From ZC4RG20 sp036381515 (GTDB lineage Bacteria; Pseudomonadota; Gammaproteobacteria; Steroidobacterales; Rariloculaceae): a stretch of 64,000 bases of DNA. The stretch is from contig DASVCR010000034.1 of NCBI GenBank assembly GCA_036381515.1, positions 99,476 to 163,475 of the forward strand, read 5' to 3'. The translations under genes were made by a program, and so were the position numbers. This document shows, piece after piece, positions 51,386 through 60,190 of this stretch. The notes under the pieces are model-generated. The model was given only the letters and a program-made list of their open reading frames with translations, did not search any database and was not told where the DNA came from. How positions within the stretch are numbered: position 1 is the first letter of the stretch; every line of letters starts with the position of its first letter.

Positions 51386-52066
51386 CTAAACGGTCGGTGC
51401 GCGCTGGGGACGGGCGAGGTGTCCCGTCTTGACCCAGAGCTTCGTGCCGCGTGGGCCGCTCGTTGCACGGAGCGCGATGCCGGGCGGCAGCCGCAGCCAC
51501 GAAAGATAGACGAACTCCTCGTGCGACTCGCGAAACGACCCTTCGAGCACGAGCGCCTCGAAGCCGCCGTGATCCGCGAGCTCGATGTGCGCGTTCGGCG
51601 CCCAGTGCTCGAGCCGCACACGCTCGTGCGCGTCGTCGTGGAGCGGGACGACGGCCACGCCCGGCCGCCCGGGCGCCGGGACCGGCGCGAGGCCGCGCGT
51701 GTCGACGACGACCTCGCGCCGATCGTCCGGCTCGAACTGCCACAGCTTCACGAGGATCACGCAGCCTTCGGACGAGCCCGGCGCGTGCCGCGACGACGGC
51801 GGATTCCTGACGTAGGTGCCGGCCGGATAGTCGCCGCGCTCGTCCGAGAAGACGCCCTCGAGCACGTAAAACTCCTCGCCGCCGCCGTGGACGTGCGCGG
51901 GGAAGCGGCTCCCCGCGGCGTAGCGGACGAGGCTCGTCGCGCGCGCGATCTCGCCGCCGATGCGGTCGAGCATCCTCCGCTCGACTCCCGGCATCGGCGA
52001 CGGGGTCCATTCGATCCGCGCGGCGTGCACCGCGGCGCGCTCGTCGAATGCGCTGTTGAGGTCCAC
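51386..52066 (-). CDS. Bicupin (ChrR-like cupin) protein
   Basis: A 226-residue protein with two cupin halves: SRFPAHVHGGGEEFYVLEGVF with YPAGTYVRNPP, cited in parts, carrying the His/His/Glu metal site, and a second half around FEALVLEGSFRES without a full metal site. Similar to the cupin of ChrR anti-sigma factors, but lacking the zinc anti-sigma domain. No sigma factor gene is next to it. Start GTG 52066 is the best in-frame choice and is uncertain. Confidence 0.8.
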   Translation of the reverse strand: MDLNSAFDERAAVHAARIEWTPSPMPGVERRMLDRIGGEIARATSLVRYAAGSRFPAHVHGGGEEFYVLEGVFSDERGDYPAGTYVRNPPSSRHAPGSSEGCVILVKLWQFEPDDRREVVVDTRGLAPVPAPGRPGVAVVPLHDDAHERVRLEHWAPNAHIELADHGGFEALVLEGSFRESHEEFVYLSWLRLPPGIALRATSGPRGTKLWVKTGHLARPQRAPTV

Positions 52067-52228
52067 TGACGGTTTCCGCCGGGGGTTCCGACTCGAGCGG
52101 GCTCGATGCCGTCCAGTATAGTCGAACGCGAGCGACGCCTCCTTCGGCCGTGCACCGTCGCTCGCGGGACACGTCCGTCCGTACAGGGGCAGACGCGGCC
52201 CCGGGCGGGCGTTACGATCGGCCCTGCG

Positions 52229-53161
52229 ATGTCGACGCCGGACCGCAACGCGACAGCCGCACGGCCGAAGGCCGTTCGATCCATCCGCGCGTGGGGCGCG
52301 CGGCGCATCGCACGCGTCGCGCTGCTGCTCGGCCTGGCCGCCGCGTCGACGGGCGGCGCGCAGCCGGACGGGGAGGACCCCGCGCGGCTCTTCGAGACCA
52401 CGCCCGAGCAGTTCGTCGTCGCGAACGCGCAGTTCGTGCTGATGCACGAGCTCGCGCACCTCGTGATCGACGAGAAGCGTGTGCCGATCCTGGGTCCCGA
52501 GGAGAGCGCGGCCGACTACATCGCCGCGATGATGCTGATCCGGCCGCGGACCGTGCCGCCGGAAGGGCCCGACGCGCTGCTGCAGGTCGCGGTCAGCACC
52601 GCGGAAGGCTTCGCGCTCGCGTGGCGGCGCCGCGAGCGGATCGGCGCGGAGCTGCCGTACTGGGACAATCACTCGCTGACCGTGCAGCGGTTCTCGACGC
52701 TCGCGTGCCTGCTCTACGGCAGCAACCCCGAGCGCTTCTCGATTCTCGTCGAACGTCTCGACATGCCGGAGGCTCGTGCGCGCTCGTGCGTCAAGGAGTA
52801 CGAGCGGGCCGCGCATGCGATCGACTGGCTCTTCGATACGTATGCGAGGAAGCCGACGGACCCGCCCGGCGCGCCGATCGAGATCCGTTTCGAGGAGCCG
52901 CCGACGCTGACGAGCGTGCGGATGCGGGACGCGATCGAGCGACAAGGGTTCATCGAGCGGACGTTCCGCTTCTTCAACGAGGTCGTCGCGCTCGACGAGC
53001 CGGCGACGTTCGTGATGCGAAGCTGCCGTCTGCCGCAGGCGATGTGGCTTCCCGAGACGCGCGAGCTCGTGCTGTGCTACGAGCTGCTCGACGCGTACAT
53101 GGCGATGGGCCTCGAGCGTAGTCAGGCGAGGGAGCGCGGCCCTGCGGGATCTGCCGACTGA
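52229..53161 (+). CDS. DUF4344 putative metallopeptidase
   Basis: A 310-residue exported protein: hydrophobic segment about 27-44, then the zinc motif HELAH (73-77) in LMHELAHLVID, and EESAADYIAAMMLI with the third ligand region. The C-terminal part contains RSCRLPQAMWLPETRELVLCYEL, cited in part as NAxW-like AMWLPETREL, typical of DUF4344. Likely periplasmic zinc peptidase; substrate unknown. Confidence 0.85.
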   Translation: MSTPDRNATAARPKAVRSIRAWGARRIARVALLLGLAAASTGGAQPDGEDPARLFETTPEQFVVANAQFVLMHELAHLVIDEKRVPILGPEESAADYIAAMMLIRPRTVPPEGPDALLQVAVSTAEGFALAWRRRERIGAELPYWDNHSLTVQRFSTLACLLYGSNPERFSILVERLDMPEARARSCVKEYERAAHAIDWLFDTYARKPTDPPGAPIEIRFEEPPTLTSVRMRDAIERQGFIERTFRFFNEVVALDEPATFVMRSCRLPQAMWLPETRELVLCYELLDAYMAMGLERSQARERGPAGSAD

Positions 53162-53207
53162 CGCGACCGTGATTCGAACGTCGTGGCACGTTGGCGGTCG
53201 GCCGCCG

Positions 53208-54386
53208 TCAGCGGGCGAGCACGTCGCGGAGCGCGTCGAGCGCCGTGTCGATCTCCGCCTCGGTGTTGTAGTAGTGCGGCGAGAGGCGCAGCGTGGCCGC
53301 GACGCCCTTCGCGTCGAAATCGAGCACTGCGGAAGGGCGCGCCTGCGCGTTCGCGTTGATGCCGCGCTCGCGCAGCGCGAGCATCACCGCGCGCGGATCG
53401 TGCGGAAGCGCGGCCGACACGATCGCGCAGAGCTCGGGGCCGCGATCGAGCACGCGGACGCCGTCGATCGCGGCGAGCCCGGCGCGGAGCCGGTCGGCGA
53501 GCGCGCGCACGCGGCGTTGTATCGCGTCGAGGCCGACGTCGCGCGCATAGCGCGCGGCCGCCGCGAGGCCGAGCACGAGCGCCCACGCGAACTCGAACGT
53601 CTCGAAGCGCTTCGCGTCGTCGACGAGCCGATAGCGGTTTTCGTCGATCCATTCGGCGCCGTGCAGGTCGATCATCAGCGGCCCGAGGCCGCGCTCGAGG
53701 ACGCGGTCCGAGACGTACAGGAAGCCCGCGCCGCGGGGGCCGCGCAGGAACTTGCGCGACGTCGCGGACAGGAAGTCGCAGCCGAGCGCGCGCACGTCGA
53801 TCGGCATCTGCCCGACGGACTGGCACGCGTCGACGAGGTAGAGCACGTCGTGCTCGCGGCAGATGCGTCCGATTCGCTCGACGTCCTGCACGAGGCCCGA
53901 GTTCGTCGGCACGTGCGTCACGCAGACGACGTGCGGGCGCGCGTCCCGGACGATGCGCTCGACCGCGTCGACGTCGACGCCCCCGGGAGGCGCATCGGGC
54001 GCGCGCTGCACGCGCACGCCGAGCCGGGCCTCGAGCGACAGGAACTGAAGCTGATTCGACACGTAGTCGTTGCGGGTCGTCAGGATGACGTCGCCGCGCT
54101 CGAACGGGATCGACGAGAGCGCCTGCGCGTACGACGCGGTCGCGCTTTCGGTGAACGCGACGTTGCGCGGGTCGGCGCCGATCAGCGCCGCGACCGAGCG
54201 GTAGGCCTCGTCGATCGCGTCGGCGCGCGCGTCCGCGGCTTCGTAGCCGCCGATCTCGGCTTCGAGCGCGAAGTGCTCCTGCACGGCGCGGATCACGGGC
54301 GAGGGCGGCAGCGCCGCGCCCGCATTGTTCAGGTGCACGCGCTTCGCGCAGCCCGGCGTGTCGGCTCGGAGCTTCTCGATGTCCAT
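53208..54386 (-). CDS. Class V aminotransferase-fold PLP enzyme
   Basis: A 392-residue enzyme with HLNNAGAALPP, FTESATASYAQAL, CVTHVPTNSGLVQDV, VDACQSVGQMP and PLP lysine K212 in SATSRKFLRGPRG. It groups with isopenicillin-epimerase/cysteine-desulfurase-like enzymes such as EgtE-type lyases; the reaction cannot be set. A 41-bp perfect palindromic repeat lies 15 bp upstream of its ATG. Different subgroup from the enzyme at 34616. Confidence 0.88.
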   Translation of the reverse strand: MDIEKLRADTPGCAKRVHLNNAGAALPPSPVIRAVQEHFALEAEIGGYEAADARADAIDEAYRSVAALIGADPRNVAFTESATASYAQALSSIPFERGDVILTTRNDYVSNQLQFLSLEARLGVRVQRAPDAPPGGVDVDAVERIVRDARPHVVCVTHVPTNSGLVQDVERIGRICREHDVLYLVDACQSVGQMPIDVRALGCDFLSATSRKFLRGPRGAGFLYVSDRVLERGLGPLMIDLHGAEWIDENRYRLVDDAKRFETFEFAWALVLGLAAAARYARDVGLDAIQRRVRALADRLRAGLAAIDGVRVLDRGPELCAIVSAALPHDPRAVMLALRERGINANAQARPSAVLDFDAKGVAATLRLSPHYYNTEAEIDTALDALRDVLAR

Positions 54387-54401
54387 CGCTCGAAGAAAAT
54401 C

Positions 54402-54442
54402 GGGGTCAGAGCCCTTTTACCAAGTCTAAGGGCTCTGACCCC
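54402..54442. repeat. Perfect 15-bp inverted repeat, GGGGTCAGAGCCC family
   Basis: GGGGTCAGAGCCCTT (54402-54416) and AAGGGCTCTGACCCC (54428-54442) around an 11-base loop, flanked by AAATC and AATTT as in the other copies. It lies between two divergent genes (54386 minus, 54565 plus), in the 178-bp gap. Confidence 0.9.
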
Positions 54443-54564
54443 AATTTGCGCCGCGGATAGAATGGCGGCCATGTCGGCGAAGCGGTGCATGTCGTCCGTC
54501 GTTGCAATCGCCCTCGCGGTGATGGCGACCCGCGAGGGCTGCGGCTGCGGCGCGTGACCGACGC

Positions 54565-55545
54565 ATGGCGCGCACGACGGGTCACCGCAAGACACGCACG
54601 GCTCGGCGCCGCAAGCCGCCGACTTCGACCGCGAGAAGCCGGACGCGCCGACGCGCGCGGGCTGCGTCGATCGCGTCGCGTCTCGCCGCCGTCGCCTTCC
54701 GTGTTCTCGGACGGCTCGTCCGCCGCGTCGGCCGCCTGCTCGCGCGATCGCCGAGACTCGCGAGGCGGCTCGTGCCGCGGCGCGCGGCTCGAAGACGTGC
54801 CTATCGCGCGTTCGCGCGCCTGCCGATCGGCGCGCAGGTCGTCCTCTGCGTCGCCGCCGTCGTGGCCGCATGGGTGCCGGTGAACGCGCTCTATCAGGTC
54901 GTCCGCAAACCGTCCGAGCTCTTCTTCCCGGTCAGCGACGTGCTCTACAAGACGCCGTCCGAGACGTGGGCGACGTACGGGCCGCTGTTCCGCCGCCACT
55001 CGACGCCGGTGATGACGGCCGATCTCCTCGCGGCCCTCGCGCAGGTCGAGGGCTCGGGCAACCCGATCGCGCGCACGTACTGGCGGTTCGAGATGACGTA
55101 CGAGCCGTTCGAGATCTATCGGCCCGCATCGAGCGCGGTCGGCATGTATCAGATCACGGACGGCACGTTCGCCGAGGCTCGGCGCTACTGCATCCGCGAC
55201 CACGCGGTGGCCGAGCAGGGCGCATGGAACGACTTCGACGCGTGCTGGTTCAACGCGCTCTACACGCGCGTGATCCCGTCGCATGCGATCGAGATGACGT
55301 CCGCGTACCTCGACCGCAGCGTCGCCCAGACGCTCGCGCGGGCCGGCATCCGCGATGCGACGCTGCGCGACAAGCAGGCCCTCGCGGCCGTCGTGCACCT
55401 GTGCGGCCGCGGCGCGGCACTGCGCTTCGCGCGGCAGGGGCTGGTACCGCGGCCGGGCGAGCGGTGCGGCAGCCACGAGCTTGCGGCGTACCTGCGGAAG
55501 GTCCGGGAGATGCAGGCGGTGTTCGCGGGGTTGGCGGGGCGCTAG
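54565..55545 (+). CDS. Membrane-anchored lytic transglycosylase
   Basis: A 326-residue protein. A very basic N-terminus of about 85 residues (Arg-rich), one membrane segment (about 88-106), then an SLT-type domain with catalytic E162 in LAQVEGSGNP and SAVGMYQITDGTFAEA. Cleaves peptidoglycan at the outer face of the inner membrane. The long Arg-rich cytoplasmic tail is unusual for the family. A perfect 39-bp inverted repeat starts 11 bp after its stop. Confidence 0.85.
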   Translation: MARTTGHRKTRTARRRKPPTSTARSRTRRRARAASIASRLAAVAFRVLGRLVRRVGRLLARSPRLARRLVPRRAARRRAYRAFARLPIGAQVVLCVAAVVAAWVPVNALYQVVRKPSELFFPVSDVLYKTPSETWATYGPLFRRHSTPVMTADLLAALAQVEGSGNPIARTYWRFEMTYEPFEIYRPASSAVGMYQITDGTFAEARRYCIRDHAVAEQGAWNDFDACWFNALYTRVIPSHAIEMTSAYLDRSVAQTLARAGIRDATLRDKQALAAVVHLCGRGAALRFARQGLVPRPGERCGSHELAAYLRKVREMQAVFAGLAGR

Positions 55546-55556
55546 GCGAAGGAAAT

Positions 55557-55666
55557 GTGTCAGACACCTTTTTTTGGGGTCAGAGCCCTTTTCCGTCCAC
55601 GGTGCCGTGGGATTCTCGGTTCCGCGGCGGAAAAGGGCTCTGACCCCAAAAAAAGGTGTCTGACAC
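55557..55666. repeat. 110-bp element with perfect 39-bp inverted repeats
   Basis: Each arm (55557-55595, 55628-55666) consists of GTGTCAGACACC, T7, GGGGTCAGAGCCC and TTTTCCG (or reverse). The 32-bp centre holds CCACGGTGCCGTGG, itself a palindrome. It fills the gap between two convergent genes and may end transcription from both sides. The two 13-bp cores GGTGTCAGACACC and GGGGTCAGAGCCC are variants of one motif. Confidence 0.92.
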
Positions 55667-55673
55667 GACGGAC

Positions 55674-56105
55674 CTAGTCGGAGGTGCCCGCTCCGCCGCC
55701 GTCCGTGCGGCCAAGCGTGCTGCCGTCGGCGAGGATGATGCCGACGTAGAGGCCGCCGTGGCTGCCGTCCTGCATCGTGAACGTTGCGTCACGCATCGGA
55801 TTCACGAACAGCGTGACCTTGTCGCCTGCGTTCACGGACGTGCGCTTCCAGCCCTGGTTGATCAGCACGTTCGGCGCCGTCATTTCGACGGTCCAGACGC
55901 CGTCCGGCGCGTCGCCGGACGCGTCGCCGTCGATCTTCATCGCCGCGTGCGGATTCCTCCACAGGAACTGAGTGACCGTGCCCTCGATCCGCACGACGCG
56001 GCTCGTATCGAATCCGGCCGTCGAGTGGTGCGCGTCGACCCGCGCGGCGCCGACCGCCGCCGACAGAACCATGACACCTGCGAAGGCCTTCAAAGTCGTC
56101 TTCAT
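55674..56105 (-). CDS. DUF6152 secreted protein, second copy
   Basis: A 143-residue exported protein: signal peptide to about residue 25, then HHSTAGFDTSRVVRIEGTV and FLWRNPHAAMKID, as in the copy at 22591. GAGGAAACAGGA lies before the ATG. It follows the partner gene at 56126 by 20 bp. Function unknown. Confidence 0.85.
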   Translation of the reverse strand: MKTTLKAFAGVMVLSAAVGAARVDAHHSTAGFDTSRVVRIEGTVTQFLWRNPHAAMKIDGDASGDAPDGVWTVEMTAPNVLINQGWKRTSVNAGDKVTLFVNPMRDATFTMQDGSHGGLYVGIILADGSTLGRTDGGGAGTSD

Positions 56106-56125
56106 CGTCCTGTTTCCTCGAATGC

Positions 56126-57028
56126 TCAAGGCTCGACGCCCTGCCGAGACAGCTGCGCGCTCGGGATGTAGTCGTTCAGATCCGGCAGGCACTCGACCTC
56201 GCCGATGTCCGTATTATCGACCCGCAGCCAGTATTTCGTGCTACGCCATTCGCCGACCCAGTTCTGCGGGTCCGTCATGATGTATTCGATCTCCATGATC
56301 CGGCCCTCGTCGAGCAGCCGGATGCGCTCCTGTACCTCGAACTGATCCGAGATCGGGATGCCGGTATCGATGTAGTGATTGTAGGGCTCGATGTACTTCG
56401 TGTTGACGACGAGCGTATCGCCCTCCCAATGTCCGATCGACTCGCCGTTGTACGTGAAGATCACCGTGTCCGGATCGGAGAATTGGCGTCCGTCGAGGAA
56501 GATCTGCCGGAAGCTGTTGTTGAAGTTCGAGACCATGTAGATCGCGGTCGGCAGCTGCACCATCGCGATCGGCCAGACGCGCGTCATGATCATCGGCAGG
56601 CCGGCGGGCCAGCATTGCCCGATGACGTCGCGATAGGCCTCGCCGGCGGCCCGGCGCCGTTGTCCTTCCTCGAAGTCTTCCTTCGCCTGACCGATGAACT
56701 CCGGATACGGCGGCCCGAACATGAAATCCGAGAACGCGCGGCTCAGGTCGATGAACCACGTGCCCGTCAGGTCGAACGGCGGCTCCGGCCGCTCCTTGCC
56801 GAGGTTCTTCGGCGCGAGTGCGCCCGGATGATCGTGCGAGGGGATCAGCCGGCTCATCGCGCGCAGCCGCTCCTCGTACGTGCCCGGGGGCTGCGTGTTG
56901 CGCTCCGCCGCCGGCGTCTGCGTCCCGCGCGGCGGCCCCGCCGGTTGCGCGTCGCGTGCCTGCGCGAGTGCCACGCAGGGCAGCGCAGACGCTGCGAGAA
57001 TCAGCGCCAAGCTTCGGAGTCCGGCCAT
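56126..57028 (-). CDS. Secreted protein of the DUF6152 partner family, second copy
   Basis: A 300-residue exported protein: signal peptide to AQA (about 24), a Pro/Gln-rich linker, then FDLTGTWFIDLS, GQCWPAGLPMIMTRVWPIAMVQ and GHWEGDTLVVNTKYIEPYN, matching its relatives at 23036 and 59053. GGGGGAG precedes the ATG. First gene of the pair with DUF6152. Confidence 0.8.
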   Translation of the reverse strand: MAGLRSLALILAASALPCVALAQARDAQPAGPPRGTQTPAAERNTQPPGTYEERLRAMSRLIPSHDHPGALAPKNLGKERPEPPFDLTGTWFIDLSRAFSDFMFGPPYPEFIGQAKEDFEEGQRRRAAGEAYRDVIGQCWPAGLPMIMTRVWPIAMVQLPTAIYMVSNFNNSFRQIFLDGRQFSDPDTVIFTYNGESIGHWEGDTLVVNTKYIEPYNHYIDTGIPISDQFEVQERIRLLDEGRIMEIEYIMTDPQNWVGEWRSTKYWLRVDNTDIGEVECLPDLNDYIPSAQLSRQGVEP

Positions 57029-57141
57029 GATGCTCCCCCTCGAATCGACATTCTTATGGCGGCAAGCCTCGAGGCGGCGCGCCGCCCGCGCTTACGTCCG
57101 CCCTCACTCTATCACAACGATCGAGCCGGCCAAGGCAGTCG

Positions 57142-58458
57142 TCAGGTGCTCGTGTGGCGCTTCCGGGCGCCGGCGTGCGGCGGCGCGGGGCGGCACGACG
57201 TGACGAGCCACGTCTTCGTCGCGCCGCCCCGGTACGGCGCGTCGGCCCGCTTGGAGACGACGCCCGGAAGCTTCAGCCGGCATGCCTCCCGGTAGAAGCT
57301 CGCGCCGTGCCCTTCGACGTGATCGCCGTAACGTAGCCCGGGCCGCGCCTGGCTCGCCAAGAGGCGCAGCAGCTCCTTGCGCGCGCGGAGGGCCGCGCCC
57401 CGCAGATCCCAGCCGTCGACGTGGAGCAGGTCGAATACGACGAGAACGATCTCGTCTCGCGCGTCGGCATTTCTCCATGCGCGCTCGAGGCGCGCCGCGT
57501 CGCTGACGCCGTTCTCGTCGAACACCACGGCGACGCCGTCGAGCAGCGCGGTCTTGCACGGGAGCGCGGCGAGCGCGTCGGCGAGCGCGGACGACGACAG
57601 CGTCGACGCCCGGGCCGCCGCCGACTTCGAGCGCGCGCCGTCCGCCGCGCGCAGCGTCACGCGGCCGTCCGCGACGCGGCACAGGAGCCGCTGGCCGCCG
57701 AGCTTCGGCTCGTGGAACCATCCCGGGCCGTCGGGCACCTCGTGCGCCGCCGTCGCGCGCTGCGGCGTCGGGTTCCGCGGGAGCGGCGCGGGCCGCGCGC
57801 CGGGCACCGTGTCCGGGCGGCCGACCTGCGGCGTCTCCGGAGGCGACACCTCTCCGTCGCCGCTCGAGTGCCAGACGCGATCGCGGGACGCGGCGACCTC
57901 GGCGAGGCTGCGGCCGGTCAGCACGCTCTCCGGCAACGTGTCGACGAGCTCCGGTCCGTCGCCGCCGCGCGCCTCGCGGTCGCGCCGCTTGATCAGCAGC
58001 CAGTTGTCCTTCTCCTTGCCGCGGGGCGCGAGACGCACGAGCGTCCAGCGGCCGCGCAGCTTCTCGCCGTGCAGCGTGAAGTCGAGCTTGCCGCTCGCGA
58101 GGCTCTTGTCCGGATCGCCTTCCGGCACCCAGTGCCCCCGGTCCCAGACGATGACCGACCCCGCGCCGTACTCGCGCTCGGGGATGACGCCCTCGAACGT
58201 CGCGTACTCGATCGGGTGATCCTCGGTCTGCACGGCGAGCCTGCGCTCGCGCGGGTCGAGGCTCGGGCCCTTCGGGACCGCCCAGCTCTTGAGCACGCCG
58301 TCGTGCTCGAGCCGGAAGTCGTAATGGAGGCGCCGCGCGGCGTGCTTCTGGACGACGAACTGCGGGCGGCTCGACACCGAGCGCGCGGCGCCGCCCGCGG
58401 GCTCGGGCGTGCGATCGAAGTTGCGTCTGGAGCGGTACTTGCGGAGGTCGGCGGCCAT
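57142..58458 (-). CDS. LigD-like protein: 3'-phosphoesterase domain plus degenerate ligase domain
   Basis: A 438-residue protein. Residues 30-165 are a LigD 3'-phosphoesterase: QKHAARRLHYDFRLEHDG with H39, H45, D47, R49, and DHPIEY with H81 and Y85, which match the known Pseudomonas LigD site with an offset of three. Residues 245-430 are a ligase nucleotidyltransferase in which K252 lies in EPKLGGQR (usually KxDG) and the last motif reads TWLVTS instead of WLKVK. There is no OB-fold and no polymerase domain, and no Ku gene nearby. End cleaning without ligation is the likely activity. Confidence 0.82.
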   Translation of the reverse strand: MAADLRKYRSRRNFDRTPEPAGGAARSVSSRPQFVVQKHAARRLHYDFRLEHDGVLKSWAVPKGPSLDPRERRLAVQTEDHPIEYATFEGVIPEREYGAGSVIVWDRGHWVPEGDPDKSLASGKLDFTLHGEKLRGRWTLVRLAPRGKEKDNWLLIKRRDREARGGDGPELVDTLPESVLTGRSLAEVAASRDRVWHSSGDGEVSPPETPQVGRPDTVPGARPAPLPRNPTPQRATAAHEVPDGPGWFHEPKLGGQRLLCRVADGRVTLRAADGARSKSAAARASTLSSSALADALAALPCKTALLDGVAVVFDENGVSDAARLERAWRNADARDEIVLVVFDLLHVDGWDLRGAALRARKELLRLLASQARPGLRYGDHVEGHGASFYREACRLKLPGVVSKRADAPYRGGATKTWLVTSCRPAPPHAGARKRHTST

Positions 58459-58543
58459 ACGGTCCCGCCGCGGCCTCGACGTCCGCGCGACCATGCGCGG
58501 CGGCGACGGCGGTCGCCGCCGTTTGATGCAAGTTATCTGCCGG

Positions 58544-58816
58544 TCAGCGGCTTGGAGCCGTCCCCGGCGTCTCTCGGTCGTCCTTCGCGGCGTGCTCGAC
58601 GAGCCGAATCGTTCGGAGCTCGGGCCGGCGCTTCGCGCGGAGCTCCGCGATCTTCAACGGATCGCCGAGATAGCTCATGCCGTTCTCGCGCATCCACTTG
58701 AGCTGAGCTTCACGCTTCGCGGCCAGTGTGTCCGACTCGTTCTGGGCGACCGCGTAGGTCGGCAGCTTCAGGAGGTTCAGCGGCGTCTCCTTGGGCCGGG
58801 CGAACAGCGAGATCAT
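58544..58816 (-). CDS. Small conserved-looking protein of unknown function
   Basis: A 90-residue protein I cannot assign. It starts MISLFARPKETPLNLLKLPTY and has NESDTLAAKREAQLKWMREN followed by GMSYLGDPL; the end is basic and probably disordered. AAGGGG lies nine bases before the ATG. It sits 85 bp upstream of the LigD-like gene on the same strand, so joint transcription is possible. Confidence 0.6.
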   Translation of the reverse strand: MISLFARPKETPLNLLKLPTYAVAQNESDTLAAKREAQLKWMRENGMSYLGDPLKIAELRAKRRPELRTIRLVEHAAKDDRETPGTAPSR

Positions 58817-59052
58817 TGTTGTTTCCCCTTCTCGCGGCGGCGTTCGACGTCGTCATTGTCCGGCGGCGCCGGGCGCCATCAAAGGACGCGACACCGTACG
58901 GCGGGTCCGGCGCGATCGGCGGCAGCGCGAGTCGAGTTATGGAAAACCGCACGCGCTCGCGCTGCGCGGCAACGCGGCGCGGGACTATACTCGGCCTTCG
59001 GTCGACGCCAGCGGGGCTCGCCGGACGGTGCGGCGTGACAGGGGGAGATTCG

Positions 59053-60174
59053 ATGAGTCGCGAGTCGATATTAATCAAGAATATTCAGTATCTTGCGGCG
59101 TTTGTTTTATGCGGTTTGTCGGTAGACGCTGGCGCGCACCACGCGTTCAGCACCGAGTTCGACGCGAACCTCACCGGCGAGGTGCGCGGCGAGGTGATTC
59201 GGGTTTGGTGGGCCAACCCGCACATCCGCTACGACGTGCGCGTCACGCGCGACGACGGCACGGTCGAGGAGTGGACGCTCGCGCCGCCCGGGAACCTGCC
59301 GAGCTATCGTCGTGAGAACTGGTTCGAGGACACGGTGCAGCCCGGCTACATCGTCCGCGCGACCGGCAACCTCGGCCGCGACGGCGCGAAGCGCTTGTAT
59401 GCGACGTGCATCCACCTCGAGAGCGGACCGGAGCAGGGCAGGCGGCTCGGTCCATGCTCGGACGACGCGTCGCGTGCCGAGACCCAGGTCACGGCGGACC
59501 CGAACGTCGACTACACGTACGAGCCCGCGGATTTCCCCGTCGACATCACCGGCTTCTGGGACAACCGGTACAAGTTCCGGACGACCGTCGACGACTTCGA
59601 GCCGAAGCCGATGCCGATGACGGACGAAGCGCGCGAGATTTACGCGTCGCGCAAGTTCGGCGACGACGACGTGCTGCGCTGCATGCCGGCCGGCCTGCCG
59701 CGCATCTTCGGCTCGCCGTACCCGATGGAGGTCTTCAATGCGGGGACGCACTACATGGTGCTCTCGCTGCAGGACAACACGCCGCGCTGGATCTGGATGG
59801 ACGGACGGACCGCACCGGAGAACCATCCGCTGACGTCGATGGGCTTCTCGACCGGCCGATGGGAGGGCCGCACGCTCGTCATCGAGACGACGAAGCTGGC
59901 CCCGGGCTGGCTCGACGGCTCCGGCTACCCGATGTCGGGCGGCGACGCGACGCGGATCGTCGAGCGCTGGACGGTCGCGGAGGACGGCCTGTCGATGGAC
60001 CGGACGCTCACCGTGTACGACCCGCTCTACACCGCGCCGCTCGTTCGCACGCGCGGCTCGCAGCGCCGCGCTCCCGACGGCGAGCTGATCGAGAGCGAGC
60101 CGTGCGACCCGAACAGCCACTACCGCGACATGTACCAGCGGGGCATGATCGAGCAATACCTCGGGCTCGAGTGA
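59053..60174 (+). CDS. Natural fusion of DUF6152 with its partner family
   Basis: A 373-residue exported protein. After the signal peptide, residues 28-135 are DUF6152-like (HHAFSTEFDANLTGEVRGEV, WWANPHIRYDVRV). Residues 150-373 match the partner family: FPVDITGFWDNRYKFRT, RCMPAGLPRIFGSPYPMEVF and GRWEGRTLVIETTKLAPGW. The two parts are separate adjacent genes at 22591/23036 and 55674/56126. GGGGGAG precedes the ATG, and a TATACT box lies at 58986-58991. The SMP-30 gene follows closely. Confidence 0.85.
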   Translation: MSRESILIKNIQYLAAFVLCGLSVDAGAHHAFSTEFDANLTGEVRGEVIRVWWANPHIRYDVRVTRDDGTVEEWTLAPPGNLPSYRRENWFEDTVQPGYIVRATGNLGRDGAKRLYATCIHLESGPEQGRRLGPCSDDASRAETQVTADPNVDYTYEPADFPVDITGFWDNRYKFRTTVDDFEPKPMPMTDEAREIYASRKFGDDDVLRCMPAGLPRIFGSPYPMEVFNAGTHYMVLSLQDNTPRWIWMDGRTAPENHPLTSMGFSTGRWEGRTLVIETTKLAPGWLDGSGYPMSGGDATRIVERWTVAEDGLSMDRTLTVYDPLYTAPLVRTRGSQRRAPDGELIESEPCDPNSHYRDMYQRGMIEQYLGLE

Positions 60175-60190
60175 CATGAAAGGTCGATCG

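Noticed and set aside
53183..53200. TGGCACG near the PLP-enzyme gene end
   Set aside because: No TTGC at the required distance.
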